Source: Gimesia fumaroli
GTDB taxonomy: Bacteria; Planctomycetota; Planctomycetia; Planctomycetales; Planctomycetaceae
Direction of reading: 5' to 3'
Length of the DNA stretch: 64,000 bases
NCBI RefSeq assembly: GCF_007754425.1
Contig: NZ_CP037452.1
Location: forward strand, 7,640,374 to 7,704,373
The notes under the pieces: model-generated
Told to the model about the DNA's origin: nothing
The model's input: only the letters and a program-made list of their open reading frames with translations
The model's database searches: none
In this document: one piece after another, positions 17,041 to 24,667 of the stretch
How positions within the stretch are numbered: the stretch's first letter is position 1
How the letters are laid out: every line of letters starts with the position of its first letter
Made by a program: the position numbers and the translations under genes

Positions 17041-17215
17041 AAGCCAATGTTTCCCGCCTTTAAAGGCGGGAAACATTGGTGGCGAGTGTCAGATCGTGAC
17101 GACCCCTGGTCTTAAAGACCGATTCGTAGCTAGATCGCCACTCGCTTCTCATGCCTTAACCCGTACAGTCGCCAGAGCGGTGCCACAACACCAGCTCGTA
17201 TTTGCAAGGAAGGGC
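17041..17215 (+). ncRNA. Candidate IS110 bridge RNA
   Basis: The leader upstream of the transposase has the two-loop layout described for IS110/IS621 bridge RNAs. A first stem-loop is the palindrome at 17044-17079. A target loop follows, closed by GCGAGTG/CACTCGC, with an internal hairpin GGTCTTAAAGACC (17108-17120). The second, donor-type loop has a GGTG/CACC hairpin (17179-17193). The donor guide ACAGTCGC (17165-17172) is identical to the element's right end (18184-18191). TGCAAG (17203-17208) pairs with the left end at 16991-16996. TTCGTAG (17123-17129) pairs over seven bases, two of them G-U, with the target right side at 18191-18197. CGACCC (17100-17105) matches the target left side, but the core is offset by one base. 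Exact RNA ends are not known. Confidence 0.75.
17044..17079. repeat. Perfect 36-bp palindrome with no loop
   Basis: CCAATGTTTCCCGCCTTT (17044-17061) is followed directly by its exact reverse complement (17062-17079), giving 18 paired bases with a TTTAAA centre. It lies inside the insertion sequence, at the 5' side of the candidate bridge RNA. It could be the RNA's first stem-loop or a protein-binding site. Confidence 0.95.
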
Positions 17216-17221
17216 CTTAGC

Positions 17222-18174
17222 ATGCATCAGCATAACACAGAAGACGTTGGAATTGATATTTCAAAGTCCAAATTTGATGTCAGTTTCCCAGATCGTTCCA
17301 AGTCCGTCGTTTATCACTACACACCAGCGGGGATGAAAAAGTTCATCGCCACACTCATGAAGCTTCAGCCAAAACGAGTTTGTCTGGAAGCAACCGGCAA
17401 CTGGGAAAACAGGCTGGTTGCCTGTCTGCACAAGCACCAGATTCCTGTTTCGGTTGTCAATCCACGTCTGATCCGGGACTTTGCCCGGGCGAAGAATCAA
17501 CTGGCCAAGACCGATGAGATTGACGCGCGTATTATCAGGGAATATGCCCAGGTGATGGACCCGCGGCTCACGCCACCTTTAACAGATGCCCAGCGAAAAA
17601 TGCGTGAATTTACTTCTCGTCGGGAACAGACCAGCAAGATCATCATCCAGGAAAAGAACCGTCTGGAGACTATCATGGACCAGGACGTCATCGAACTGAT
17701 TCAGCAATCCATTGACTTCCACAAAGAACAGCTCAGGCAGATCGAGAAGGAACTCAAGGCACTGATAAACGCCGATGAAGAGTCCCGCAAACGTTCGAAA
17801 ATCCTGCAATCGGTACCAGGCATCGCCAGTATCACGGCGGCCCTGCTCATCTCTGATCTGCCGGAACTGGGAACTCTGAATCGGAAACAGATCTCACGGT
17901 TAGTCGGTGTCGCTCCCACGAACCGTGACAGCGGAACCATGAGGGGAAGACGGACGATTGGCGGCGGACGAGTCCGGATCAGGAACGGATTATACATGCC
18001 CACAGTCACAGCTCTGAGGCACAACCCGATCATCAGTGCGTTCTATAAACGCTCGTCAAAAACGGAAAGCCAAAAATGGTCGCACTCGTGGCCGCCATGC
18101 ACAAACTGCTCATCATTCTCAACACCATGGTCAAAGAAGGAAAACAATGGGAGGCAAACGTGAGAAATTCCTGA
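17222..18174 (+). pseudogene. IS110-family transposase with a C-terminal frameshift
   Basis: The N-terminal RuvC-like DEDD domain shows Asp12 (VGIDISKSKFDV), Glu56 (CLEATGN), and Asp98 and Asp101 (KTDEIDARII). The C-terminal domain has the helix-hairpin-helix-like LQSVPGIASITAALL and the catalytic-serine segment NRDSG (Ser237). After Arg277 (codon 18050-18052) the frame slips. As read, the protein ends at 18163 with an unrelated tail. Adding one C after 18052 restores a typical IS110 C-terminus (MVALVAAMHKLLIILNTM) that ends at 18174. The start at 17222 has AAGGAAGGG upstream. Both catalytic centres are intact, but about 40 terminal residues are lost. Confidence 0.9.
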
Positions 18175-18190
18175 ATTTTTAAGACAGTCG

Positions 18191-18545
18191 CTATGAGGGG
18201 AAACGCGACACTCTGAAACTGATTTTCATTGACGATCTTCATCGCATTAAAAACTGATTTGGTCACGGAATACTCGGTTGCAAACCAGAGCAGATTGATC
18301 CCGGCTACATGGATGATAGCCTGATAAGGTAACCGCCCGGCCGAGGTCAGCCGGGCTTCTCCCAGGGGAATCGCGCTGCATTTGGCGACTTCTTTAAATG
18401 GCGCAGTACCTCCCTGTTTCTTGATAGCACCTGACACACCCTGCGGCAACAGCAGCCACCAGGGAATCACATTTCGATTCCAGCTGTTGACGATCACATC
18501 CGTTTTTTGATCTAAAATGTTTCCCGTGACAATGTCTATTTTCAT
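18191..18545 (-). pseudogene. 5' half of macro-domain gene split by IS110
   Basis: Residues 1-118 of a macro-domain protein (MKIDIVTGNILDQKTDVIVN). Macro domains bind ADP-ribose, and many hydrolyse ADP-ribosyl esters or O-acetyl-ADP-ribose. Matching segments are DVIVNSWNRN, where the usual Asn-Ala-Ala-Asn is replaced by Asn-Ser-Trp-Asn, GVSGAIKKQGG, and VAFPLI just before the glycine loop. The insertion falls between Ile118 and that loop, so the ligand site is destroyed. In the present sequence the frame runs on into the element and stops at 18033. The start ATG at 18545 has no strong ribosome binding site. Confidence 0.88.
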
Positions 18546-18605
18546 GACCGCGATCAGGTTTCAAGAATGATACACAGAGGATGTCCAATCACTCCTCACA
18601 TCATC

Positions 18606-18914
18606 TTAGACACGTTCACTCGAACTTTTTGTGTGTCTTTCTGAATTAATTCCACGTGCCTGGTCTCGCCAGGGAATCCATTTGCGGGCCATGTCTTTTG
18701 AATAGTAGCTCTGAATTTGACCCAAGGTTACTTCGTCTTCGAGCTGATCGAGAATGCGGTATACTCGAATCATTTCGTAGGAAACAGCCATTAAAGCAAA
18801 CAGTAACCAGAAAGGAACTGCGCCAATTTCGTATTCGATCGCAAAGCCGATCAGACAGCTCCCGATCAGAAACGGCCAATTGATCAATGTGGGATAGAGG
18901 TCTAATTTTTCCAT
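18606..18914 (-). CDS. Small membrane protein of unknown function
   Basis: A 102-residue protein with two hydrophobic helices (about 11-26, INWPFLIGSCLIGFAI, and 31-46, VPFWLLFALMAVSYEM). A charged cytoplasmic-looking tail follows (RILDQLEDEVTLGQIQSYYS). I do not recognise the family. The ATG at 18914 is preferred to a GTG at 18923. It is 60 bases upstream of the macro-domain gene and 74 bases downstream of the NUDIX gene, all on the same strand. Confidence 0.6.
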   Translation of the reverse strand: MEKLDLYPTLINWPFLIGSCLIGFAIEYEIGAVPFWLLFALMAVSYEMIRVYRILDQLEDEVTLGQIQSYYSKDMARKWIPWRDQARGINSERHTKSSSERV

Positions 18915-18988
18915 GTGTTCCACTGAAATCCGCTTAACAAGGTAATTAACACAGTGATGAGCATCTTAAAGGTATTCCACAAAATCAA

Positions 18989-19420
18989 TTACAACAATCT
19001 GCTGCTGAGATCGTCAATAATCGGCGGGGGAACAAGCTGTTCTCTGACTGTTTCCAATTCAGTTCGAGTCAACCATGAGATTTGAAAGGGTTCGCCATCC
19101 GACTCGGTTCCTGTTTCAGGCAACGCTTCCCGGACAGCATCATCAATGTCACAGAAATAATGAAACATGATTTCGTGTTCGGGAATTCCCTGAAATTCAA
19201 AAATGCACTCATGAAAATTCAGGAATTCCAGTTCATGTCCGGTCACCCCCAGTTCCTCGGACAGTTCACGTTTCGCCGCCGCCAACAGCGTTTCACCAAA
19301 CTCCACACCGCCACCCACAGGAACATAGAAATGAAAATCACGAATCGGGTCAACGCCTTCAGAAAGCAATACCTGTCCTTGATTGATCAGTGAGATAATG
19401 ACTTTGGCACGAATTTTCAT
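18989..19420 (-). CDS. NUDIX hydrolase
   Basis: The enzyme hydrolyses a nucleoside diphosphate linked to another group. The 143-residue protein has a complete NUDIX box (GGGVEFGETLLAAAKRELSE, continuing ELGV) with the metal-binding glutamates. The N-terminus MKIRAKVIISLINQGQVLL is typical of small NUDIX proteins. The substrate is unknown; ADP-ribose is a reasonable guess given the neighbouring macro-domain and ADP-ribosylglycohydrolase genes, but the sequence alone does not show it. A GTG start at 19456 adding 12 residues is possible. Confidence 0.88.
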   Translation of the reverse strand: MKIRAKVIISLINQGQVLLSEGVDPIRDFHFYVPVGGGVEFGETLLAAAKRELSEELGVTGHELEFLNFHECIFEFQGIPEHEIMFHYFCDIDDAVREALPETGTESDGEPFQISWLTRTELETVREQLVPPPIIDDLSSRLL

Positions 19421-19495
19421 AACAGGTTTATTTTCTTTCAGATCGATGTGTGTCACTGATCGGCTTGTCCGATGATTATTCCGAAAAAGATCTTA

Positions 19496-20281
19496 TTACA
19501 TTGCTTCGACCTTTTCCAGGAATTCACCTGTCATCTCTCGCGCTTCGTGGTCTACTGAAATCACTTGAAAGCGAATCGTATCTTTCCAGGCCACATCCGA
19601 ATAGTCGATCAACGACGGCGTATAATCGCAGGGACCGCATTCCCTGAGTGTAAGGCCGTGGGGGCCTTTGCGGACCTTCGTTGAGAGGACCATGCCCGGC
19701 TGAGGGCCAATCAGCCGTGTTGCTGATTCGAACAGAAATTGATCTGTGTCTCCAGTAAATCGAGGCTCAGAATTGATTTCATCCAGAGGAGCCATCCGTG
19801 AGCGAAGTACCGCAACATAATCCGCCGGCGCATTCTCAGGAGGTTGTTGATTTTCGGTCCACCAGCGAGGAGATTCAAACCAATCAATTGAATAGACCTC
19901 AATACAATATTTTCCATTGGGAATCTTAAGTAAGATACCGCGTTCTTCATTAACTGAACTGAATTGTGCATCGCCTCCCGGCAAACATTCACCGGGTCCA
20001 ATGAAGAGCGCGCCGGACACAACATCCACCCCCAGATTCTCTACCAGTTCTGCAGCATAATCCCGTTCATCGGAAGTTAATTCATCGTCTGTAATGCGTG
20101 CTTGATAAACTCCATCGCCGCCCAGTGAAACAAGGGCAATCACACCCGTTTTGACTTCTTCGAGCTGGCCAACATCGTCACACCACCAGTCAACAATATC
20201 AGCGGCACGATGTTGCAGACACTGTGGATCAAAGATAGCAAGCGTTGCCGTGTCAGTAAAAAATTGAAACGTTTGGTCCAT
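19496..20281 (-). CDS. Conserved hypothetical protein, 261 residues
   Basis: A soluble protein beginning MDQTFQFFTDTATLAIFDPQ, with a tryptophan-rich segment (IVDWWCDDVGQLEEVKTGVI) and a beta-rich second half (KYCIEVYSIDWF). It resembles uncharacterised DUF proteins found beside small hypotheticals in bacteria with polymorphic toxin or immunity genes, but I cannot name the family with confidence. AGAGAGG precedes the ATG at 20281. It is 50 bases downstream of the next minus-strand gene. Confidence 0.7.
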   Translation of the reverse strand: MDQTFQFFTDTATLAIFDPQCLQHRAADIVDWWCDDVGQLEEVKTGVIALVSLGGDGVYQARITDDELTSDERDYAAELVENLGVDVVSGALFIGPGECLPGGDAQFSSVNEERGILLKIPNGKYCIEVYSIDWFESPRWWTENQQPPENAPADYVAVLRSRMAPLDEINSEPRFTGDTDQFLFESATRLIGPQPGMVLSTKVRKGPHGLTLRECGPCDYTPSLIDYSDVAWKDTIRFQVISVDHEAREMTGEFLEKVEAM

Positions 20282-20331
20282 CACAGCCTCTCTAAGAGAA
20301 GAATTACTTGAAACGATGTGATGTTAGAGGA

Positions 20332-20775
20332 TCACTCTAATAGATCGGCTTCGCTTTGGGGAACCTCAGGTGAATGTTTGATACCGGCTTTATGCAACGC
20401 AGACATTGCACGGAAAGCCACTTCGCCCCACTGTTTTTGAACGATCTCCGGCTCCTCTTTAGAGTTCTTGTGCCATTCCTGTATGAGGAACTGAATCTGC
20501 TCAGGTTCTAACCAGAGTGCAAGCCTTCCTTTTTCCTGTTCTGCATCGGCGTTCGTTAAATTGCCCTCATCTCGAAGCCTGTCGCGGGCTTCTGCGAGCA
20601 GCGTTTTATAGCTGGACAGAAGCGGTTCTGAAAGAGCGGCTTCCAAAATCGCTTGAAGATTCCACACCGCACGCATCTCTGCCTGATCTTCAAAGCCGAA
20701 CAGACCCTCTTCTGTAAAGCGAGTCAGCAACTCGTACAGAACCAGTGCTTCATCATCAGTGATTTTGATATCCAT
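20332..20775 (-). CDS. Hypothetical protein, 147 residues, mostly helical
   Basis: An acidic, helical protein (DDEALVLYELLTRFTEEGLF, then WNLQAILEAALSEPLLSSYK). It shows no signal peptide, membrane helix or catalytic motif. The family is not recognised; small proteins of this composition often bind a partner. It begins 15 bases after the ADP-ribosylglycohydrolase gene ends and 50 bases before the next hypothetical starts, so it is almost certainly in the same operon. Confidence 0.68.
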   Translation of the reverse strand: MDIKITDDEALVLYELLTRFTEEGLFGFEDQAEMRAVWNLQAILEAALSEPLLSSYKTLLAEARDRLRDEGNLTNADAEQEKGRLALWLEPEQIQFLIQEWHKNSKEEPEIVQKQWGEVAFRAMSALHKAGIKHSPEVPQSEADLLE

Positions 20776-20790
20776 GAGTTTTGATTTCTT

Positions 20791-21579
20791 CTACTTCCCC
20801 TCAGATTGTCGGTCGACAAAACGATTGTAAAACGACTGCACTGTATTTCGAATTCGATGATCCAGCAACGGTAACGTCGGCTCGTATATTTCTTGAGGCA
20901 CACCACCATAAAAAGGCTCGGCTATCGCGCCGGCGATACAGGCCATTGTATCTGTATCGCCGCCCAGTGAGATCGCATTCCGGATGGCGGATTCGAAATC
21001 GGTCGACTCCAGAAAGGCGATGATGGATTCCGGCACGGACCCCTGACAGGAAACATCAAACACATAATGCGGCCGTATCTCTTCCAACGAGCGCTGTAAA
21101 TCGTAACCGAATGTGGTTTCGATATACTCACAAATTTCAGTCCGGGAACTTCCGCTGCGTGCCATAAAGATACAGGCTGCTGTTGCCTGGGCACCATAGA
21201 TCCCCTGCTGATGATTGTGGGTTACCTCTGCCGATTTTTTCGCCAGATACAGGCAGTCGGCCAGGGTTTCAGTTGTATAAGCCACTGGACTGACGCGCAT
21301 GGCAGATCCATTCCCCCAACTCTGATAAGGCACGCGCCGCCGCAACTGAGCCCAAGACAGAAACGTATGCCCATAACCCGCTTCCGGATAGAATTTGACA
21401 TAACGATGCAGTGTATTGACAAGATCGTTCTCTTTTAACAACCAGTCCGCCACAGCGGTTGTGAGCACCGTATCGTCGGTAAAGGTTGACTCTTCGCGAA
21501 ACAGATAAAAGTCGGTCGACTTGGTAGGAAAATGTTCGAAGTACGAACCGACGACATCGCCCACGATAGCGCCCCACAT
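20791..21579 (-). CDS. ADP-ribosylglycohydrolase family protein
   Basis: This family removes ADP-ribose from modified proteins or small molecules using two metal ions (DraG and ARH proteins). The 262-residue sequence has the signature residues: MWGAIVGDVVGSYFE at the N-terminus, FTDDTVLT (metal ligands), the middle HNHQQGIYGAQATAACIFM and SLGGDTDTMACIAGAIAEPF near the C-terminus. All metal-binding aspartates of the family are visible. The start at 21579 is chosen because the extra 12 upstream residues are unlike the family. It is the first gene of a co-directional run ending in the IS-split macro-domain gene. Confidence 0.9.
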   Translation of the reverse strand: MWGAIVGDVVGSYFEHFPTKSTDFYLFREESTFTDDTVLTTAVADWLLKENDLVNTLHRYVKFYPEAGYGHTFLSWAQLRRRVPYQSWGNGSAMRVSPVAYTTETLADCLYLAKKSAEVTHNHQQGIYGAQATAACIFMARSGSSRTEICEYIETTFGYDLQRSLEEIRPHYVFDVSCQGSVPESIIAFLESTDFESAIRNAISLGGDTDTMACIAGAIAEPFYGGVPQEIYEPTLPLLDHRIRNTVQSFYNRFVDRQSEGK

Positions 21580-21698
21580 TGGATGTCTCCCTATTTTGAA
21601 ACCCAGCATGACCATTCTTGAGTTTGCATAGCCATAAAACGTTGAAACTCTATGTTACACGAATAAAAGGGAGCCGAGGTAACTCTTTTTAGTTTTAT

Positions 21699-22304
21699 CT
21701 ATTCTCCTTGATCTGTTGCTGCTCCGGGCATCGTAGCTATTTTTTTCATTGCCCACTCCACATCCCGCAGTGCTTCCTTCGCATCCGCATATTCCGGATC
21801 CAGTTTGATCGCTTTGCGAAAACACTCTGCTGCATCTAACAGATAACCTTGACCGCGCAATACCAGTCCCAGATTATGCCAGGCTTCATCAATACAACCG
21901 GTGGCACATTTTGTTGCTCGCCGGTGGCTGGCTTCTGCTTCTACCAAATTCCCCTGACGTGCCTGAACGGCGCCGAGAAAAGTGAAAAATGTCGCATTAT
22001 CCGAATTTGCTTCCGTGGCTTTTCGAAACCAGATTTCTGCTTCCGAGAACTGGCCGCGGTAACGATAGAGTCCCCCCAGACCAGCGTAGATGCCACAGCG
22101 ATTCTCAGGGAATTTTTCGAGCGCGTCCAGATAGACCTGAATTGCATCATCATAGCGGGTGAGCAGATAAAGCATTTCTGCATATTTCAGTGTGACCAGT
22201 TTGTCATCGGGATGATCTTCCAGCCAGTGTTCTGCCAGGATTACGCACGAGATAGCCTGATCATCATAGAAATCGCAAAGAATCGCGAGTCTCAGGCTAT
22301 GCAT
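21699..22304 (-). CDS. Tetratricopeptide repeat protein
   Basis: A 201-residue protein made of about five TPR units, for example KYAEMLYLLTRYDDAIQVYL, YRYRGQFSEAEIWFRKATEA and LGLVLRGQGYLLDAAECFRK. TPR arrays mediate protein-protein contacts. No signal peptide or extra domain is seen, so it is probably cytoplasmic. It lies 119 bases upstream of the ADP-ribosylglycohydrolase gene on the same strand and may be a separate transcription unit. Confidence 0.88.
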   Translation of the reverse strand: MHSLRLAILCDFYDDQAISCVILAEHWLEDHPDDKLVTLKYAEMLYLLTRYDDAIQVYLDALEKFPENRCGIYAGLGGLYRYRGQFSEAEIWFRKATEANSDNATFFTFLGAVQARQGNLVEAEASHRRATKCATGCIDEAWHNLGLVLRGQGYLLDAAECFRKAIKLDPEYADAKEALRDVEWAMKKIATMPGAATDQGE

Positions 22305-22420
22305 ATTAATATTCCGAGAAAACCCTATTATCAGCCGATAGATCTACACTAAGATTAAAGACATGCCACCCCCTAAAAGGTTCGATACGTTGCTAAAAAT
22401 GCGTGCTGATAAAAAGTAAT

Positions 22421-23278
22421 TCACACCCCAAAAACATCTTCCAAGGCTGCCCGCATGAGTTTGGGATCGGGGTCCACGCCGGTCCAGAGTTGGAAACCGA
22501 TGACTCCCTGATTCACGAGCATACCCAGGCCGTCCAGAGTTGGACAGCCTGCTTTTGCTGCTTCGCGGAGCAGGTGGGTTTGTGGTGGGTTGGGAATCAC
22601 GTCGGAGACGATCATGTTCGACTTGAGCGAACTGAAATCGAGTGGGAAGACGGCATCCACGTCGGGGTACAGGCCGATGGAGGTTGCGTTGATCACGACG
22701 TCGACGTCTTCTGCGAGAGTGTAATCTCCGTCCCATTGTATGAAAGAAACGGGCACACTGGTTTTTTCACTCAACAGTTGAACGAGTGCTTCGCCGCGCT
22801 CGGCACTCCGGTTGACGATGGTGATCTCTGCGGCTCCTGCGAGCGCCGTTTCCACGCCAATCGCACGGGCAGCGCCGCCGGCACCAAACATCACGATTTT
22901 TTTGCCCGTGGGATCGGTTAGTTCTTTTAACGACTGCACGAAGCCTTTGCCGTCCGTGTTCTCGCCGACCAGCTGATCGCCTTTGCGGACAATACAGTTG
23001 ACGGCCCCCATCATCGCGGCGGCGTCACTGATGCCATCCAGGTGTTGGATCACGGCGACTTTATGGGGGATCGTTAAATTCGCGCCTCGAAAACCCATTG
23101 CCCGTAAACCGCCGACCGCCTGTTCCAGATTATCGGGTGCGACCTCAATTGTCAGGTACCGCCATTCCAGACCACAGTCATTGTAAGCCGCCTCCATCAT
23201 GCATTGGGTCGGATTCTCTGCGACCGGTTGTCCGAATACACAAGTCAGTTCCTGTTTGAAATTGAGCGGCTGATTCAT
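22421..23278 (-). CDS. aroE: Shikimate dehydrogenase with atypical substrate motif
   Basis: AroE reduces 3-dehydroshikimate to shikimate with NADPH in aromatic amino acid synthesis. The 285-residue protein has the catalytic Lys73 (NLTIPHK) and Asp109 (GENTDGKGF), the NADP loop GAGGAARAIG with NRSAER behind it, and DGLGMLVNQG near the end. The N-terminal substrate motif, normally with two serines (HSxSP), reads VAENPTQ here (19-25), so the usual serine contacts with the shikimate carboxylate are missing. AAGGAACATC before the ATG supports the start. The gene is 49 bases downstream of metF and could share its transcript. Confidence 0.92.
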   Translation of the reverse strand: MNQPLNFKQELTCVFGQPVAENPTQCMMEAAYNDCGLEWRYLTIEVAPDNLEQAVGGLRAMGFRGANLTIPHKVAVIQHLDGISDAAAMMGAVNCIVRKGDQLVGENTDGKGFVQSLKELTDPTGKKIVMFGAGGAARAIGVETALAGAAEITIVNRSAERGEALVQLLSEKTSVPVSFIQWDGDYTLAEDVDVVINATSIGLYPDVDAVFPLDFSSLKSNMIVSDVIPNPPQTHLLREAAKAGCPTLDGLGMLVNQGVIGFQLWTGVDPDPKLMRAALEDVFGV

Positions 23279-23326
23279 GATGTTCCTTCTTTTTGCTGCT
23301 TTAGTGACTGCGATGGCAAATTAGAA

Positions 23327-24202
23327 TTATGCTTCGTGGAATCCGAGTGCCTCAAAGATGCGTTTGCAGGCGGGCGAACGATTCAATGCATAAAAATGAA
23401 TCCCGGGCACGCCATCATCGATCAGTTCCTGGCACTGTCGGATCGCGAAATCCACACCGATTTCAAACTGTGCTTCGAGATCCTCCTGAACTGCTTCCAG
23501 CTTCTCCGTTAATTCCACGGGAAATTCGGAATTGCACATCGAGCTGATCCGCTGGATCCGCCGGAATTCGGTGATCGGCATGATTCCTGGAATGATTGGG
23601 CAGGTAATCCCCGCTTGAACACAGCGTTCGCGAAAATTGTGAAAATGGGTGTTGTTAAAGAAGAGCTGCGTATAGACGGCATTCGCCCCGGCATCGACTT
23701 TGCGTTTGAGATTCGCCAGATCGGTTTCCGCATCAGGTGATTCGGGATGCACTTCTGGATAGCCGGCGACGCCGATCCCCATCTGCGGAAAATGCTCACG
23801 GATCAACGCCACCAGTTCATTCGCATACTTCAAACCCCCATCAGCTGGCACAAACGTTTCCTGCCCTTTGGGAGGATCACCACGCAATGCCATAATATTG
23901 TTGATGCCGGCATCGGAAGCACTCTGCAGCCAGTCAACCAACTGGTCCCGCGTGGAGGCGACACAGGTAAAGTGTGCGGTCGCCGTGGTATGAAGCTGGT
24001 TCTGGATTGTTTCGCATAACTCGATGGTCCGTTTGCTGGTTGAGCCTCCTGCACCATAAGTACAAGAAACAAAGGCGGGCTGATAGCGAATCAGCTCTTC
24101 CAGTGTCCGAAACAGCTCTGCATCGCCACTTTCGTTTTTGGGAGGGAAAATCTCCACAGAAAGGTCAAATGTTCCGGAACGATATAATTCACTAATTCGC
24201 AT
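23327..24202 (-). CDS. metF: 5,10-methylenetetrahydrofolate reductase
   Basis: MetF reduces methylene-THF to methyl-THF, the methyl donor for methionine synthesis, using FAD. The 291-residue TIM barrel has the catalytic Glu in SVEIFPPK (about residue 17), [43 protein letters not shown] and PIIPGIMPI, all family hallmarks. Length matches bacterial MetF (about 290-300). It is divergent from ahcY, which recycles S-adenosylhomocysteine in the same methyl cycle. A 465-base gap between them may carry shared control. Confidence 0.95.
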   Translation of the reverse strand: MRISELYRSGTFDLSVEIFPPKNESGDAELFRTLEELIRYQPAFVSCTYGAGGSTSKRTIELCETIQNQLHTTATAHFTCVASTRDQLVDWLQSASDAGINNIMALRGDPPKGQETFVPADGGLKYANELVALIREHFPQMGIGVAGYPEVHPESPDAETDLANLKRKVDAGANAVYTQLFFNNTHFHNFRERCVQAGITCPIIPGIMPITEFRRIQRISSMCNSEFPVELTEKLEAVQEDLEAQFEIGVDFAIRQCQELIDDGVPGIHFYALNRSPACKRIFEALGFHEA

Positions 24203-24667
24203 TCTATTTTCTTGTCTGAAGAGGGTTTAAAATTGGCTGCTTTGCTCTAAAATCATCCAGAGAGAGGCTTGCACAGTGTATAAATTATCGCTTTTGCAGG
24301 TCAACAAATCTGTGTTTTCTATTGCCACCCCGGTTCGATTTGCCTATCTTGCAGTCAGCACAGACACCGTTTCTCTGGTGATTCAGGCGGCTGATCGAAT
24401 CGTCGGACTACAGGACTTGGGATATAGTAATGGATGGTGTCTCAGATCGTCAGAGATAAACACCTTCGTTTTGAAGAATCAAATCAGTCAGAACAGGCTT
24501 TATAAATAGAAACGCGTTCTGATTTTTCCTGATCTCTTACACTGGTTTTGAACAGTGTTCATTTTGCTTGCTCAAGTAAAGCAACTATAATGCCATCATT
24601 CAAGCCCGTTTCCGCTTGAACATGAATCAAAAACTCCCCTTTTCTATTTGAATCACAAGGATTGAGA
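24203..24667. other. Divergent intergenic region between metF and ahcY
   Basis: A 465-base gap between two divergent methyl-cycle genes. One plus-strand promoter candidate is visible (24564-24591). I found no sequence matching known S-adenosylmethionine or S-adenosylhomocysteine riboswitch cores by eye. A short plus-strand open frame at 24276-24509 has no protein-like features. Confidence 0.5.
24564..24591 (+). promoter_or_regulatory. Candidate sigma-70-type promoter of ahcY
   Basis: TTGCTT (24564-24569) and TATAAT (24586-24591) are separated by 16 bases and lie about 77 bases before the ahcY start. The -10 box is a perfect consensus; the -35 box matches four of six. Confidence 0.45.

Larger units (their letters stand above)
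16991..18190 (+). mobile_element. IS110-family insertion sequence, complete element of 1,200 bp
   Basis: The boundaries come from the host gene. Excising 16991-18190 leaves a single CT core and restores an in-frame macro-domain ORF. The element begins CTTGTATCTG (16991) and ends AAGACAGTCG (18190), and the next two bases, 18191-18192, are again CT. This is the core dinucleotide pattern of IS110 elements, which make no target duplication beyond the core. Subterminal inverted repeats GACTGTCT (17006-17013) and AGACAGTC (18182-18189) are visible. There are 231 non-coding bases upstream of the transposase and only 16 after it, which is the IS110-group layout. Confidence 0.88.

Noticed and set aside
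17096..17221. N-terminal extension of the IS110 transposase
   Set aside because: The extra residues do not match IS110 proteins and fall in the candidate bridge RNA; the ATG at 17222 has a good ribosome binding site.
18033..18190. C-terminal part of a 170-codon minus-strand frame starting at 18545
   Set aside because: These codons run into the insertion sequence; only the first 118 residues belong to the macro-domain gene.
24276..24509. Small plus-strand frame in the metF-ahcY gap
   Set aside because: Lacks protein-like composition and overlaps the region expected to hold control elements.
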